Below, one piece after another: positions 49,418-59,270 of a stretch of DNA of 64,000 nt. The DNA is from GCA-002727615 sp964442655 (GTDB taxonomy: Bacteria; Pseudomonadota; Alphaproteobacteria; TMED109): the NCBI GenBank assembly GCA_964442655.1, contig CAYTZM010000003.1, positions 62,001 to 126,000 of the forward strand, in the 5' to 3' direction. Below the pieces are notes generated by a model. It did no database searches. It saw only the letters and a program-made list of their open reading frames with translations, and was not told where the DNA came from. Position 1 is the first letter of the stretch; each line of letters starts with the position of its first letter. The translations under genes were made by a program, and so were the position numbers.

Positions 49418-50209
49418 ATGGAAAAATTTTCAGCAAATATAAATATAATGATGTCTTCTGCTAGAAAAGCGGCAAAGTCTATTTTGAGAGATTTTGGAGA
49501 ATTAGAAAAACTTCAAGTGTCTATTAAAGGGCAAAATGATTTTGTTACTATTGCTGATACAAAAGCTCAAGATATAATTTTTTCAGAATTATCTAAGGCT
49601 AGACCTGATTATGGTTTTTTAATGGAAGAAGGAAATCATAAAGATAAAATCGATAAAAATAAAAATATTTTTATTGTAGATCCAATTGATGGCACTTTAA
49701 ATTTTATGAATGGGGTTCCTTATTTTGCAATATCTATCGCTGTGTATAGTAAAAATAAAATAATAGCAGGTATAATTTTTGATCCTATACACAATGATTT
49801 ATATTGGGCAGAGGAAGGAATAGGAGCTTATTTAAATGATCAAAGATTAAGGGTTACAAATAAAAAACAATTAGATAATTCTCTAATTGGTTTAGGAATT
49901 CCATTTTTAGGAAGAGGAGATCATAAGAAACACATAAAAATACAAGAAGCTGTGATGTCTAAGGTAGCTGGTTTAAGAAGATTTGGTGCAGCATCTTTAG
50001 ATTTAGCTTATGTAGCAGCAGGAAGAATAGATGGTTTTTGGGAGTTTGGATTAAGCCCATGGGATATAGCAGCAGGTATTATATTAGTTAAGGAAGCGGG
50101 TGGTATTGCTGTAGGAATTGATAATAAAGAGGACCCTTTAAAGACAGGAAATATTGTAGCAGGTAATATGAATATAGTTACTTCACTTCAAAAATTATTA
50201 AATCGTTAA
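49418..50209 (+). CDS. suhB: Inositol-monophosphatase family phosphatase (SuhB-like)
   Basis: Mg-dependent, Li-sensitive phosphatase of 263 residues. Metal motifs are MEEGNH, IVDPIDGTLNFMNGVPYFAIS and FWEFGLSPWDIAAGIILVKEAGG. It may dephosphorylate inositol phosphate or other sugar phosphates; E. coli SuhB also acts in rRNA antitermination, which sequence alone does not show here. It is downstream of efp. Confidence 0.92.
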   Translation: MEKFSANINIMMSSARKAAKSILRDFGELEKLQVSIKGQNDFVTIADTKAQDIIFSELSKARPDYGFLMEEGNHKDKIDKNKNIFIVDPIDGTLNFMNGVPYFAISIAVYSKNKIIAGIIFDPIHNDLYWAEEGIGAYLNDQRLRVTNKKQLDNSLIGLGIPFLGRGDHKKHIKIQEAVMSKVAGLRRFGAASLDLAYVAAGRIDGFWEFGLSPWDIAAGIILVKEAGGIAVGIDNKEDPLKTGNIVAGNMNIVTSLQKLLNR

Positions 50210-50214
50210 TAGTT

Positions 50215-50258
50215 AAGTAATACCAATTAGTTGTAAAAAATTACTAATTCACTTACTT
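50215..50258 (+). terminator. Interrupted inverted repeat after the efp-suhB unit
   Basis: Two-part inverted repeat: AAGTAA (50215-50220) with TTACTT (50253-50258), and inside it AATTAGT (50225-50231) with ACTAATT (50243-50249), with an 11-nt loop and a small internal loop. A T-rich stretch follows. A terminator or transcript-end stabiliser is plausible, though the stem is almost all A-T. Confidence 0.45.
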
Positions 50259-50291
50259 TAATATATATTTTTTATTTTATGAGGTAAAAAT

Positions 50292-51488
50292 ATGAATAGT
50301 CCTATTAGATTTATGCAAAGAATGATTATTTTTTTAATAATAGCATTATTAATAGGTTTTTTCTTATTCTCTTCTTTAATTACTGCATTTTTAACAAATC
50401 CTTATATTAATGGTTTAATTTTTTGTGTCTTAGCTTTTGGAATAATAATAATACTTAGACAAGTTTTTATTTTAAAACCTGAAATTATATGGGTAGAAGC
50501 TTATAAAAGAAATATATCAAAAGGTTTAACTTCTTCAGTATCTTCTAAAAAGTTAAGTTTATTGGCACCAATGGCTAGTATGTTGGAAGAGCATAAAGGG
50601 AGGTTTTCAATTTCTTCATTAGCTATGAGGTCTTTATTGGATAGTTTAAATTTACGTTTAGATGAGACTAGAGAAATTTCAAGGTATTTGATAGGGTTAT
50701 TAGTTTTCTTGGGTTTATTAGGAACTTTTTGGGGATTATTAATTACTATTGAATCAGTTGGATCAGTAATCACATCTTTGGATATGGCGAGCGCAGATAC
50801 TTCTACAATGTTTTTAAACTTGAAAGAGGGGTTAAAACAACCTCTAAATGGTATGGGTACTGCTTTTTCTTCATCTTTATTTGGTTTATCTGGTTCTTTA
50901 ATTTTAGGTTTTTTAGATCTTCAAGCATCACAAGCTCAAAACCAGTTTTATAATGATGTTGAAGAATGGTTATCATCAATGAGTTTGATAGCAGTAAGTA
51001 AGACAGGAAAAGGTGGTGAGAAAAAATTGCAAGAAGATGGTGTACCTGTTTATGTGCAAGCTTTACTAGAACAAACTGCTGAAAGTGTAGATTCCCTTCA
51101 AAGGATTTTAGGTAGGGGAGAAGATGAAAGACGAAATTTAGCCAATAATTTTTCGGATTTAGCAAATAACATGTCTGAAGTGGCTGATCAAATTAAAAAC
51201 AATCAAAAAGAATTTCAGAAAATAAATGCTAAACCAATAGATTTATCGGGTTTAACAAATTTATTTAAAGAAAATGTTAGTGGTATTGATGATGCAACTA
51301 AAGATCATATAAGAAGTATGGATGTTTCTATTAAAAGATTAGTGGAAGAAAGCAATCAAAATAATAAACAATTAGTTTTAGAACTTCGGTCAGAAATTAA
51401 ATTATTAGCTAAAACTATTTCAGCAGTAGTAGAAAAAAGTTCTTCAAATAAAAATACTAAGGTTTTAACTTCTAAAAAGGATGATTAG
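50292..51488 (+). CDS. MotA/TolQ/ExbB-like proton-channel protein with coiled-coil tail
   Basis: Inner-membrane protein of 398 residues, sharing the MotA/ExbB channel core. Membrane helices at about 10-33, 38-60, 131-153 and 188-210; the third contains LGLLGTFWGLL, the same signature as TolQ (LFGTVWGI). After a loop (about 230-260) comes a long helical cytoplasmic tail (about 255-398), with LVEESNQNNKQLVLELRSEI and a Lys-rich end. No flagellar genes are near, and Tol-Pal has its own motor, so this is a third type. It overlaps the next gene by one base; the two almost certainly form one complex. The job is unknown. Confidence 0.88.
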   Translation: MNSPIRFMQRMIIFLIIALLIGFFLFSSLITAFLTNPYINGLIFCVLAFGIIIILRQVFILKPEIIWVEAYKRNISKGLTSSVSSKKLSLLAPMASMLEEHKGRFSISSLAMRSLLDSLNLRLDETREISRYLIGLLVFLGLLGTFWGLLITIESVGSVITSLDMASADTSTMFLNLKEGLKQPLNGMGTAFSSSLFGLSGSLILGFLDLQASQAQNQFYNDVEEWLSSMSLIAVSKTGKGGEKKLQEDGVPVYVQALLEQTAESVDSLQRILGRGEDERRNLANNFSDLANNMSEVADQIKNNQKEFQKINAKPIDLSGLTNLFKENVSGIDDATKDHIRSMDVSIKRLVEESNQNNKQLVLELRSEIKLLAKTISAVVEKSSSNKNTKVLTSKKDD

Positions 51489-52627
51489 TGGCAGGCTTAA
51501 GAAATCGTAATAGAAGAGTTGCTGATATTTGGCCAGGTTTTGTTGATGCTATTTCAACATTGTTATTAGTTTTAATCTTTTTATTATCTTTATTTTTAGC
51601 TTCTGAATTTTTTCTTTCAAAAATGTTATCAAATAAAGAAGATGCTTTAGAAGGGTTGAATTTGCAGATATTCCAACTTTCAGAATTATTATCTCTTGAA
51701 AAAAAGGAAAATAAAGATTTGTCTAATACTATTTCTGCTTTAAACAATAAATTAAATTCAGTAAATTTTTCATCTGATTTAATGACAATGGAGATTAGTA
51801 ATTTAAAAGAAAAAAATATTGATTTAACTAACTTAATAGCAGATTTAAAAAATAATAAGAATGAAATTATAAAAAATATTCAAAATTTAAATGTAGATAA
51901 TAAAAATTTGGAATTAAAGATTAGAGAATTATTAGCTACTTTAAGCGCGACTAAGGTTAAGTTGAATAAGGCAGAAGAGGAAATTGAATTATCGGAGGCA
52001 GCTAAAAATCAAGTTACTATCTTAAATATACAAGTAGCAGATTTAAGAGAACAATTAGCCGCAATAGAGTCTTTGCTAGATATAAGAAGAGAAGAATTAA
52101 AGAAAAAAGACGTGCAAATTGCAGAGTTAGGTAAAAAACTTAATACTGCGTTAGCAGTAAAAGTGGGAGAGCTTACTAAATATAAATCAGAATTTTTTGG
52201 AAGACTTAGAGAGATATTGGGTAATAGAAAAGATGTTCAAATAGTTGGAGATAGGTTTATATTTCAATCTGAGGTGTTATTTGAATCTGGTTCTGCTGAT
52301 ATAGGTGTAAATGGTATTAATGAGTTAAATCAGTTATCTAAAATATTAATAGATATCACTGATAAAATTCCAAGTGATATTCCGTGGGTTTTGCAAATAC
52401 AAGGTCATACTGACCAAAATCCTATAAGCACAGTTTTATATCCTTCTAACTGGGAGTTAAGTTCTGCTAGAGCTATTTCGGTAGGTAGGGTGCTTATTTC
52501 TTCAGGTATTAATCCAAATAAAATTTCTGTTGCTGGTTTTGCAGAGTTTCAGCCATTATCTGTGGGAGATGATCAAGAGACATTAAGAAAAAATAGAAGG
52601 ATAGAAATAAAGCTTACGCAGCCTTAA
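51488..52627 (+). CDS. MotB/OmpA-like peptidoglycan-binding stator partner with long coiled coil
   Basis: Partner protein of 379 residues starting with GTG inside TAGTG at the end of the upstream gene. Order: basic cytoplasmic N terminus; a membrane helix (about 16-43) beginning W-P-G-F-V-D, with Asp20 where MotB and ZorB carry the proton-accepting Asp; a coiled coil of about 175 residues (50-225); and an OmpA-like domain (about 245-379) with QGHTDQNP and YPSNWELSSARA, as in MotB. The coiled coil could reach from the membrane to peptidoglycan. Homologues exist in Alphaproteobacteria without a settled function. Confidence 0.88.
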   Translation: MAGLRNRNRRVADIWPGFVDAISTLLLVLIFLLSLFLASEFFLSKMLSNKEDALEGLNLQIFQLSELLSLEKKENKDLSNTISALNNKLNSVNFSSDLMTMEISNLKEKNIDLTNLIADLKNNKNEIIKNIQNLNVDNKNLELKIRELLATLSATKVKLNKAEEEIELSEAAKNQVTILNIQVADLREQLAAIESLLDIRREELKKKDVQIAELGKKLNTALAVKVGELTKYKSEFFGRLREILGNRKDVQIVGDRFIFQSEVLFESGSADIGVNGINELNQLSKILIDITDKIPSDIPWVLQIQGHTDQNPISTVLYPSNWELSSARAISVGRVLISSGINPNKISVAGFAEFQPLSVGDDQETLRKNRRIEIKLTQP

Positions 52628-52630
52628 ATT

Positions 52631-53758
52631 TTATGAAATATCCCTTAAAGGGGAGAGAGTTTTTGGAGTAATTGAAAATTCATTTAATTTTTCTGGCCAT
52701 TTTTCTCCAGTTATTAAACTTTCGATTATTTTAGAAATAGCAGGTGATGTTTGAATGCCGTAACCTCCTTGACCTGCTAACCAATAAAAACCTGTATTAT
52801 GTATGTCTTCACCTACAATCGGAGTTCTATCAGAAAAAAAAGATCTTAGTCCTGCCCATTTATGATCAATTTTATTTATTTTAAGATTTGTGGACTTTTG
52901 TATTCTATCTACAGTCAACGCTATATCGATTTCTTCGGGTTGAGCATCACATGGAGGACTATCTGTTTCATCTGCAGGAGAAGCTAGGAATTTTCCAGCT
53001 TCTGGTTTAAAATAAAATTTTTCTTCTATGTCAATTACGACTGGCCAATTTTTTATCATATAATTATTTAAATTTTCAAAAATAATAACTGTTCTTCTTT
53101 TAGGTTTAAGACCTAGAGGTTTGCAGTTGGCTAATTTAGCAACTTCATCACACCAGGCTCCAGCTGCGTTTATAATTATAGGCGCTGTAAAAACATCTTT
53201 TTGTGTTTTTATTTCCCATATAGAATTATTTTTAGATATACTATTTACTTCTTGATTAAATAGAATTGTTCCACCATTTTCTTTAGTCCCTCTGGCAAAC
53301 CCCTGATGTATTAGGTCTACATCCATAACTTTTGAATGGGGCTCGTGAAGTGCTCTATGAATATAACCTTCTTTAATTGCAGGTACAATTGTTAATGCTT
53401 CTTTAGAAGATATTTCGAATACATTTGAAGATGTTTTTTGAGCGTATTTTAATTCTTTGTCGATAATATTATTTTGTAAATTATTTGCTATAAATAAGGA
53501 TCCTCCATTTAAATTCATTAGAGGTTCTGTTTTAAAACATTCTGGAGGTTTTTCTAGAAAGTTCCTACTAGCTTTTGTAAGAGATCTAATAATGTCATTA
53601 CCATAATTTTCGGTAAAAAATGCTGCAGACCTTCCTGTCGTATGAAAACCGAGATGTGCTTCTTTATCAAGCACTAATACTTTTCCATAATTAGACAATC
53701 TAAAAGCAGCAGACATGCCTGCTATTCCAGAGCCTATAATAATAAAGTCTGTATTCAT
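52631..53758 (-). CDS. FAD-dependent oxidoreductase, DAO family
   Basis: Flavoprotein of 375 residues related to D-amino-acid and sarcosine-type oxidases/dehydrogenases. FAD-binding GSGIAGMSAAFRL at residues 8-20, then TTGRSAAFFTENYG, NAAGAWCDEVA, and the C-terminal WLAGQGGYGIQTSPA. It has no membrane segment. The substrate is unknown; amino acids are likely in this family. It converges on the MotB-like gene with 3 bp between stops. Confidence 0.9.
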   Translation of the reverse strand: MNTDFIIIGSGIAGMSAAFRLSNYGKVLVLDKEAHLGFHTTGRSAAFFTENYGNDIIRSLTKASRNFLEKPPECFKTEPLMNLNGGSLFIANNLQNNIIDKELKYAQKTSSNVFEISSKEALTIVPAIKEGYIHRALHEPHSKVMDVDLIHQGFARGTKENGGTILFNQEVNSISKNNSIWEIKTQKDVFTAPIIINAAGAWCDEVAKLANCKPLGLKPKRRTVIIFENLNNYMIKNWPVVIDIEEKFYFKPEAGKFLASPADETDSPPCDAQPEEIDIALTVDRIQKSTNLKINKIDHKWAGLRSFFSDRTPIVGEDIHNTGFYWLAGQGGYGIQTSPAISKIIESLITGEKWPEKLNEFSITPKTLSPLRDIS

Positions 53759-53775
53759 TACACTAATATACTATA

Positions 53776-56700
53776 TTATTCTGCCATCTGTATATTGTTG
53801 TTATTATATTCATCCTCTAAACTTCGCAATTTATTAGCAACATGACTAGAGGGTTTAGTAAATTTAGCTAATAAACTATATAACACAGGGACTATAAATA
53901 GACTTAATAAAGTTGAAAATGTTACACCTCCAACTATTACCCAGCCAATAGAAGACCTACTTTCTGCACCAGCACCGCTAGCTAGAGCCAAAGGCATAGC
54001 TCCAAATACAGTAGCAATTGTAGTCATTAGTATTGGTCGTAATCTAGCATTTGCTGATTCTTCTACAGCATCTTTAATAGATCTACCTTGTTCTCTTAAT
54101 TGATTAGCAAATTCAACAATTAAAATAGCATTTTTAGCTACTAAACCTATTAACATTACTAAGCCAATTTGACTATAAACATTAAGGGTTATACCAGTTA
54201 AATATAAAGTAGCTAAAGCCCCTGTAATAGCTAAAGGAACAGAAAGCATTATAATTATTGGGTGTACAAAGCTTTCAAATTGAGCAGCTAATACTAGAAA
54301 TACTATCAAAAGGGCTAATCCAAAAGTTAACATTAAAGAAGAAGAGGAATCTCTAAATTCTCGTGATTGTCCAGCATAGGAAATCCTTGCTTCTGACGGT
54401 AAACTAGTTTTTGCTAAATTATCTAAATAATCTAAAGCTTCACCTAAACTATATCCTGGCGCTAAAGAAGCAGATATAGTAACAGAACGCATTCTGTCAA
54501 ATCTATTAAGTTCTTTAGGGGCTGCTGTTTCTTTTGTAGTAATTAAATTATTTAATGGAATTAAAGCATTTTTAGAATTTCTAATATAAATATTTTCTAA
54601 ATCATTAGGAGTTTCTCTGTCTTTATTTCTTGCTTGAAGAACTACATTATATTGGACCCCTCGGTCATTTAATGTAGTTACAAATCGTGAGCCAAGCATA
54701 GTTTCTAAAGTTTTTCCTATGTCTGATATTGGTACTTCTAATGTGGCAGCTCTATTTCTATTAATATCAACTTTTAATTCGGGTTTAGTTTCTTTATAGT
54801 CTGCATCGATACTTAATAATTTTGGGTTTTCTTCTTTCGCTTTGTTAATAATAGTTTTACTCCAATCTTTTAAAGTATTGTAGCTAGGACCTCCTAATAC
54901 AAATTGAACCGGTGATTTTCTACCTGGCTGATTGAGGCTAGGAGGGTTTATAGCAAAGACATTAGCTCCAGGTACGCTTAATAATTTTGGGAAAAATTCT
55001 TTAACTATTGCTTGTTGGCTTCTTTCTCTTTCTTCCCATGGTTTTAAAACAACAAAAGCTATAGCAAAATTTACAGGACTTGGTCTACTTAATCCAGGAG
55101 CAAGAACTCCAAATAAGGTATCAATTTCTTTGGATCCTTTTGGACCTATAGATGATAATTGATCCTCAACTTCTAATAAATAATCTCTAGTATAATTTAA
55201 TGTAGCCCCTTCTGGAGCCATTAGAACCACTAAAAATACCCCTCTATCTTCTGTCGGTGCAAACTCTTTAGGCACTTCTTTATATAAGTTATATGCGGTT
55301 GCAGAAAACGCTATTCCTATTGCTAAAATTATAATAGGAAATGATAAAGACTTATTTAGTAACCATTTATAACCATTATTTATAGTTAAAAATACTTTTT
55401 CACTAGATTTATAAAACATATTTTTAGATTTATATTCTCTTAGTATTTTTGAACACATCATTGGCGTTAAAGTAAGTGCTACAAAGCTTGAAAATAATAC
55501 GGCACCAGCTATAGAAATACCAAATTCACTAAACAATCTACCAGTATTTCCTCCCATCATAGAAATTGGAACAAAAACGGCAATAAGAGACAATGTAGTA
55601 GCAATAACTGCAAATCCTATTTGTCTAGACCCTCGAATAGAGGCTAAAAGAACAGGTTCTTTATTTTCTATTCTTCTATGAATATTTTCTAAAACTATGA
55701 TAGCGTCGTCAACAACTAATCCTACCGCAAGAACATAAGCCAAAAGTGTTAAAACGTTTATAGAAAATCCAAATATATTTAATATAATAAATGAAGATAA
55801 TAGAGACACAGGAATAGCTATAGCAGGAATAAGTGTTGCCCAAAATGATCTTAAAAATATAAATATAACAAAAATTACTAAACACATGGCTATACCGAGT
55901 GCCTTAAATACTTCTTTTATTGATGCATCAACAAATCTGGATCTATCATATGCTATAAATAATTCTACTTGTTCAGGTAAACTTTCTTGTAATTCTGTTA
56001 ATTTATTTCTAATACCATTAGATATTTCTAATTCATTAGCTTTTGATTGTTTTATTACACCTAGCCCTATTGCTGGTTCCCCATTTGCTCTAACTTCATA
56101 TCTTTCTTCTTCTGTGCCTAATTTAATTTCGGCTACATCACTTAATCTAATTAAATAATTTTCTTTTTGAGAAATGACTATATCTGCAAATTGTTTTTCT
56201 GTTACTAATCCAGAATCAGTTCGAACTGCAAATTCTCTTTTATTAGATTCTACTCTACCAGATGGTAGTTCTATATTTTGTTTTAATAAAGCGTCTTCAA
56301 TATCACTAACAGTTACACTATATGCAGCCATAGTCCTTCTGTTTAACCATATTCTCATGGCAGGTTTTCTTTCTCCTCCAATCATTACTTTTGCGACACC
56401 TGGAACGACAGAAAAAATATCTACTAAATATCTGTCAGCATAGTCACTAAGTTGAATAGCATTCCATTCTTTACTTTTCATCCCTATCCATATAAAAGGG
56501 CTTGCATCGGCTTCTGTTTTTAATACTATTGGGGATTCAGTATCTAAAGGGAGGTTGCCAATACTTCCAGAGATTTTATCTCTAACATCACTTGCTGCAG
56601 CATCTATATCTCTTGAAACTACGAATTCAATAGTAACTTCTGATCTTTCTTCTCTGCTTTTTGATGTAATTTGTTTAACACCTTCTATTCCACTTACGGA

Positions 56701-56943
56701 TTCTTCTATAATTTGTGTAACTTGACTTTCAATTATAGTTGCTGGTGCTCCTTTATAGAGTGTAATTACTGATACTATAGGAGCATCAATATCTGGATAC
56801 TCTCTTACTGCAAGATCTTTCATTGAAGAAAGTCCAAAAATAACTAAAATTAAACTGATTACAGTTGCAAAAATTGGTCTTTTTATAGAAATATCAGATA
56901 ATAAAAGAGATCGTTCACTTTTGTTTTCTTCTTTTTTTGTCAT
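53776..56943 (-). CDS. RND-family efflux permease (HAE1 type)
   Basis: Proton-driven tripartite efflux pump of 1055 residues: twelve predicted membrane helices in the usual 1+5 / 1+5 layout with two large periplasmic loops. Helix 4 has the proton-relay Asp pair in LAVGLVVDDAIIVLENIHR, helix 10 holds the conserved Lys in GLVAKNAILIVEFANQ, and the start is IKRPIFATVISLIL. The substrates are probably drugs or amphiphiles, but cannot be told. It lies 33 bp after its adaptor gene; no TolC-type channel gene is in the window. Confidence 0.94.
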   Translation of the reverse strand: MTKKEENKSERSLLLSDISIKRPIFATVISLILVIFGLSSMKDLAVREYPDIDAPIVSVITLYKGAPATIIESQVTQIIEESVSGIEGVKQITSKSREERSEVTIEFVVSRDIDAAASDVRDKISGSIGNLPLDTESPIVLKTEADASPFIWIGMKSKEWNAIQLSDYADRYLVDIFSVVPGVAKVMIGGERKPAMRIWLNRRTMAAYSVTVSDIEDALLKQNIELPSGRVESNKREFAVRTDSGLVTEKQFADIVISQKENYLIRLSDVAEIKLGTEEERYEVRANGEPAIGLGVIKQSKANELEISNGIRNKLTELQESLPEQVELFIAYDRSRFVDASIKEVFKALGIAMCLVIFVIFIFLRSFWATLIPAIAIPVSLLSSFIILNIFGFSINVLTLLAYVLAVGLVVDDAIIVLENIHRRIENKEPVLLASIRGSRQIGFAVIATTLSLIAVFVPISMMGGNTGRLFSEFGISIAGAVLFSSFVALTLTPMMCSKILREYKSKNMFYKSSEKVFLTINNGYKWLLNKSLSFPIIILAIGIAFSATAYNLYKEVPKEFAPTEDRGVFLVVLMAPEGATLNYTRDYLLEVEDQLSSIGPKGSKEIDTLFGVLAPGLSRPSPVNFAIAFVVLKPWEERERSQQAIVKEFFPKLLSVPGANVFAINPPSLNQPGRKSPVQFVLGGPSYNTLKDWSKTIINKAKEENPKLLSIDADYKETKPELKVDINRNRAATLEVPISDIGKTLETMLGSRFVTTLNDRGVQYNVVLQARNKDRETPNDLENIYIRNSKNALIPLNNLITTKETAAPKELNRFDRMRSVTISASLAPGYSLGEALDYLDNLAKTSLPSEARISYAGQSREFRDSSSSLMLTFGLALLIVFLVLAAQFESFVHPIIIMLSVPLAITGALATLYLTGITLNVYSQIGLVMLIGLVAKNAILIVEFANQLREQGRSIKDAVEESANARLRPILMTTIATVFGAMPLALASGAGAESRSSIGWVIVGGVTFSTLLSLFIVPVLYSLLAKFTKPSSHVANKLRSLEDEYNNNNIQMAE

Positions 56944-56976
56944 TAATTAATTTTCCATTATAAATATTTAAGTGGT

Positions 56977-58041
56977 TTATCTGATAGTAACTTTAGAACC
57001 ATCTCTTACTTTTTGTATTCCTCCGGTAATTACCATTGCATTGTTTTCTAAACCTTCTAAAATTTCTACTTCTCCTGATAGTCTTTGTCCTAATTTTACA
57101 GATTTTGCTTTTGTAATACCTTCATCTATTATGTAAATTGTTCTTTGAGTGCCGTCCGTTAAAATAGACTCTTCTGGAACAATAATGGCATTTTTACGTG
57201 TCATAATTGGAAGCTTTACAATCATGAACATTCCAGGTTTTAATTTTAGGTTTGTATTATCAATATTTGCTCTGACCGTAATTGATCTTGAATTTTTATT
57301 TACTCTAGTATCAATAGATTGAATTGTTCCAATAAAGAGCTCATTTTCCCAAGCTCTTGTATAGGTATTTATTTCTGTGCCTACAATGAGCTTAGATATA
57401 GCAGATTCAGGAACTTCAAAATCTAATTGAATTGGATTAATAGAATCTAATGTTGTTACTTTTTCGCCGGGTTCTATATATTGTCCAATACTAGCATTTT
57501 TTAAACCTATTCTTCCATCAAACGCTGCACGGATAGATTTTTTATTTAATTTGACTTTAGCTATTTTTAATTCAGCTTCAGCTTCTGTTTCATTAGTTAA
57601 TAATTGATCTAATTTTGTTTTAGCAATATTATTAGTTTCTGATAGCTTTTTTGCACTGTTAGACAACCTTTGTCTTCTTTCTAGTAAAGCTGTCCATCTA
57701 TTTACTTCAGCTTTTTCTATTCTTGAATCAAGCGTAAATAATATAGATCCTTTTTTTACCGTTTGTCCTTCAGTAAATTTAATAGAATTAATAACCCCAC
57801 TAACTTCTGAAGTAATATCAATGGCATCAGTAGCATTAAGGTTTCCAACGATTTCCATGTTTACTGTAATATCATCTATTCTCACAGATTTTGCGTCCAC
57901 AGCAGTAGGAGGTCTTTCTGCTTTTATGGTATTAGTATTTTGATTAGATCCTGTAATATAACTCCAATTATTCCATATTAACCAAGAAACGATTGCAACA
58001 AAAATAACTATTAATAATTGAATCAAAACTGATCTCATCAA
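56977..58041 (-). CDS. RND efflux periplasmic adaptor (MFP)
   Basis: Membrane-fusion protein linking the RND permease to an outer-membrane channel. It is 354 residues: an N-terminal membrane anchor (about 7-25), split lipoyl domain (SGVINSIKFTEGQTVKKGSILFTLD and IRAAFDGRIGLKNASIGQYI), a short alpha-hairpin (about 115-160), beta-barrel, and membrane-proximal domain (IVPEESILTDGTQRTIYII). The gene order adaptor-permease is standard. Confidence 0.93.
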   Translation of the reverse strand: MMRSVLIQLLIVIFVAIVSWLIWNNWSYITGSNQNTNTIKAERPPTAVDAKSVRIDDITVNMEIVGNLNATDAIDITSEVSGVINSIKFTEGQTVKKGSILFTLDSRIEKAEVNRWTALLERRQRLSNSAKKLSETNNIAKTKLDQLLTNETEAEAELKIAKVKLNKKSIRAAFDGRIGLKNASIGQYIEPGEKVTTLDSINPIQLDFEVPESAISKLIVGTEINTYTRAWENELFIGTIQSIDTRVNKNSRSITVRANIDNTNLKLKPGMFMIVKLPIMTRKNAIIVPEESILTDGTQRTIYIIDEGITKAKSVKLGQRLSGEVEILEGLENNAMVITGGIQKVRDGSKVTIR

Positions 58042-58128
58042 AATTTCCTATATATTTATTATCAAGATTTGAATTATACATATATATTATAATTATAATA
58101 TTATTTTTTAAAAAAAATGGATTACATT

Positions 58129-58383
58129 ATGACTGATAATAAAAAATTAGTTGAAGATATTAAAAAACTTAATTTTGAGGAGGCTTTAAAAGCTCTTGAA
58201 GAAATCGTTCAAGAATTAGATTCAGGTTCTATTGATTTAGATAAAGCTGTAGAGGCATATGAAAAAGGTAACCAGTTAAAGTTACATTGTGAAAAAAAAC
58301 TTAAAGAAGCAAAAATTAGAATTGAAAAAATTGAAGTTTCTAAGGACGATGAATTTACAAAAGAATTAATAGACTCTGATTGA
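58129..58383 (+). CDS. xseB: Exodeoxyribonuclease VII small subunit
   Basis: Small helical subunit of single-strand exonuclease VII. I start at ATG 58129 (84 residues), with GGA 7-9 nt upstream; an ATG 12 nt earlier is also possible. Family core: NFEEALKALEEIVQELDSG, IDLDKAVEAYEKGNQLKLHCEKKL. It is followed directly by ispA with a 4-base overlap; xseB-ispA is very widespread. xseA is not in the window. Confidence 0.92.
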   Translation: MTDNKKLVEDIKKLNFEEALKALEEIVQELDSGSIDLDKAVEAYEKGNQLKLHCEKKLKEAKIRIEKIEVSKDDEFTKELIDSD

Positions 58384-59270
58384 TTAGTAATTTGCTAGGC
58401 AAAGATTTTAAAGAATATTTAGAAAATTTTTCTGTGGAATTTAATGAAAAATTTAATAATTTAATCACTAATAAAAATTACCCAAAACCGTTATTAGAGA
58501 GTATGAAGTATATTGCATTAACTGGAGGTAAAAGAATACGACCTTTTCTAGTATGTGAAGTTGCTAAATTATTTAATATTCCTTTTAAAGAATCTGTTTA
58601 TGCTGCTACAGCAATAGAAATGATACATTGTTATTCTTTAATACATGATGATTTGCCTGCAATGGATGATGATGACATTAGAAGAGGATACAAAACTTTA
58701 CATAAAAAATTTGATGAAGCTACTGCTATACTCGCAGGCGATGCTTTATTGACTGATTCTTTTCAAATTATATCAAAGTTTTATAAAGACCCTAAAGTTG
58801 CAATAAAATTAATTACTATTTTATCTAATTTAGCTGGAGGCTCTGGTATGGTAGGAGGACAAGTTCTAGATTTATATCCTGTTTCTAATAATGAAAAGGA
58901 TATTTTATTTATGAATAAATTAAAGACAGGTGGGCTAATTAAATGTTCTGTATTATTTGGAGCAATTATAGGAAAAGCCGATGAAATTAATATGAATAAC
59001 TTGTCTCAATATGGAGGTTTAATTGGAAAAGCATTTCAAATCACAGATGATATTCTTGATATAAGTGGAACTGAAGAAATTATTGGCAAAAGAGTAAATA
59101 AAGATAGATCTAGTGGGAAGATAAGCTTGATTGATATTTATGGTAAAGATGGAGCAACTAGAATTGCTAAAAAATCTATTAATGACGCGAAAAAAATAAT
59201 AGATCTCTACGGAGAAAAAGGATTTAATCTTCATCAATTAACAGAATATATTTTAAATAGAAAAAAATGA
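58380..59270 (+). CDS. ispA: Farnesyl/geranyl diphosphate synthase
   Basis: Head-to-tail prenyl transferase making farnesyl (or geranylgeranyl) diphosphate for quinones and undecaprenyl carriers. It is 296 residues: GGKRIRPFL, first Asp-rich motif HDDLPAMDDDDIRRG, second Asp-rich motif FQITDDILDISG. The start codon is TTG in a TTGA overlap with the xseB stop; no suitable ATG exists before the conserved GGKRIRP. It overlaps tlyA by 4 bases. Confidence 0.93.
   Translation: MISNLLGKDFKEYLENFSVEFNEKFNNLITNKNYPKPLLESMKYIALTGGKRIRPFLVCEVAKLFNIPFKESVYAATAIEMIHCYSLIHDDLPAMDDDDIRRGYKTLHKKFDEATAILAGDALLTDSFQIISKFYKDPKVAIKLITILSNLAGGSGMVGGQVLDLYPVSNNEKDILFMNKLKTGGLIKCSVLFGAIIGKADEINMNNLSQYGGLIGKAFQITDDILDISGTEEIIGKRVNKDRSSGKISLIDIYGKDGATRIAKKSINDAKKIIDLYGEKGFNLHQLTEYILNRKK

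Noticed and set aside
50292..52627. Zorya anti-phage system (ZorAB-like pair)
   Set aside because: The architecture resembles ZorA/ZorB, but no ZorC, ZorD or ZorE gene adjoins it. The neighbours are efp, suhB and an oxidoreductase, not defence genes.
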